Part shown: one piece after another, positions 63,902 through 64,000 of the stretch
Layout: every line of letters starts with the position of its first letter
Position numbering within the stretch: the first letter of the stretch is position 1
Origin: Bdellovibrionales bacterium GWA2_49_15
GTDB lineage: Bacteria; Bdellovibrionota; Bacteriovoracia; Bacteriovoracales; Bacteriovoracaceae
Direction of reading: 5' to 3'
Assembly: GCA_001769855.1 (NCBI GenBank)
Contig: MEPP01000030.1
Coordinates: 108,530 to 172,529, forward strand
DNA length: 64,000 nt
Position numbers and translations under genes: made by a program
The notes under the pieces: generated by a model
Told to the model about the DNA's origin: nothing
The model's input: only the letters and a program-made list of their open reading frames with translations
Database searches by the model: none

Positions 63902-64000
63902 AATTCACCATTATTTGAATTATACGGCCCTGCGTTCACGGCCATGCAAAATGAAAAAACCTCTTAAGTTCAGTATCGTTTTATCGCCAAACAAAACAAT

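Overview
The window reads as chromosomal DNA of a Gram-negative, deltaproteobacteria-like organism, most likely of the Bdellovibrionota/Oligoflexia group. This rests on gene content and style, not on a database match: many lipoproteins and secreted proteins of unknown function, lipopolysaccharide-transport genes next to rpoN and hpf, sigma-54, ClpS/ClpA, and strongly mixed strand use. The left two thirds look compositionally even (roughly 50% GC by eye). The Rhs locus (about 40.8-49.9 kb) and the right end (about 56-64 kb) look more AT-rich and more mosaic.

Layout. 0-4 kb: a truncated subtilase and small exported proteins, then a leftward cluster ruvX-mltG-exported protein. 4-10 kb: a rightward housekeeping operon rho-DUF1385-prfA-prmC-murA, with a 26-bp perfect inverted repeat lying across the prmC stop codon. 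10-17 kb: a 1497-residue exported protein built on ten cysteine pairs, followed by a permuted papain-like YiiX-type enzyme. 17-20.6 kb: an RDD membrane protein and mutS (leftward). 20.7-24.4 kb: an LptC-LptA fusion, lptB, rpoN and hpf, closed by a strong terminator. 24.4-31 kb: a GT22-type glycosyltransferase with a methyltransferase, a lipoprotein metalloprotease, then clpS-clpA. 31-31.6 kb: a gap with a possible structured RNA, then a 25-residue lysine-rich peptide gene with its own promoter, ribosome site and terminator. 31.7-40.5 kb: miaB, a beta-barrel protein, a PF10023-type lipoprotein, gshB, a degenerate receiver co-transcribed with a homodimeric NADP isocitrate dehydrogenase, and a HutD/metallo-beta-lactamase pair.

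40.8-49.9 kb: a lipoprotein, a 2704-residue Rhs/YD-repeat protein with a membrane-type C-terminal tail, and a second lipoprotein. This looks like a polymorphic-toxin locus with a candidate immunity protein. It is followed at once by three iterated 11-bp motifs beginning with TGT, resembling a Tn7/Tn5053-type transposon end. 50-56.6 kb: small exported proteins, a second and unrelated (monomeric) isocitrate dehydrogenase whose terminator lies inside the convergent gene, and a protein made of repeated Gly-Leu-Val-Val-x-Ile/Phe-Pro strands.

56.5-64 kb looks like a defence and toxin-antitoxin island. It holds small HTH genes and a degraded paralogue, a DnaA-related protein without a Walker A motif, an HNH endonuclease with an N-terminal region resembling phosphorothioate-sensing domains, a NERD-SF1 helicase, a GC-rich hairpin-dense intergenic segment, an HTH plus AbiEii-like nucleotidyltransferase pair behind three 20-bp-spaced operator repeats, a convergent AbiEi-like antitoxin with its own operator-like repeats, and a frameshifted XRE-like gene. 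The strongest candidates for something undescribed are the Rhs/lipoprotein locus, the Walker-A-less DnaA relative beside the two nucleases, and the paired-cysteine giant protein. No tRNA, rRNA, CRISPR array or intact transposase gene was recognised.
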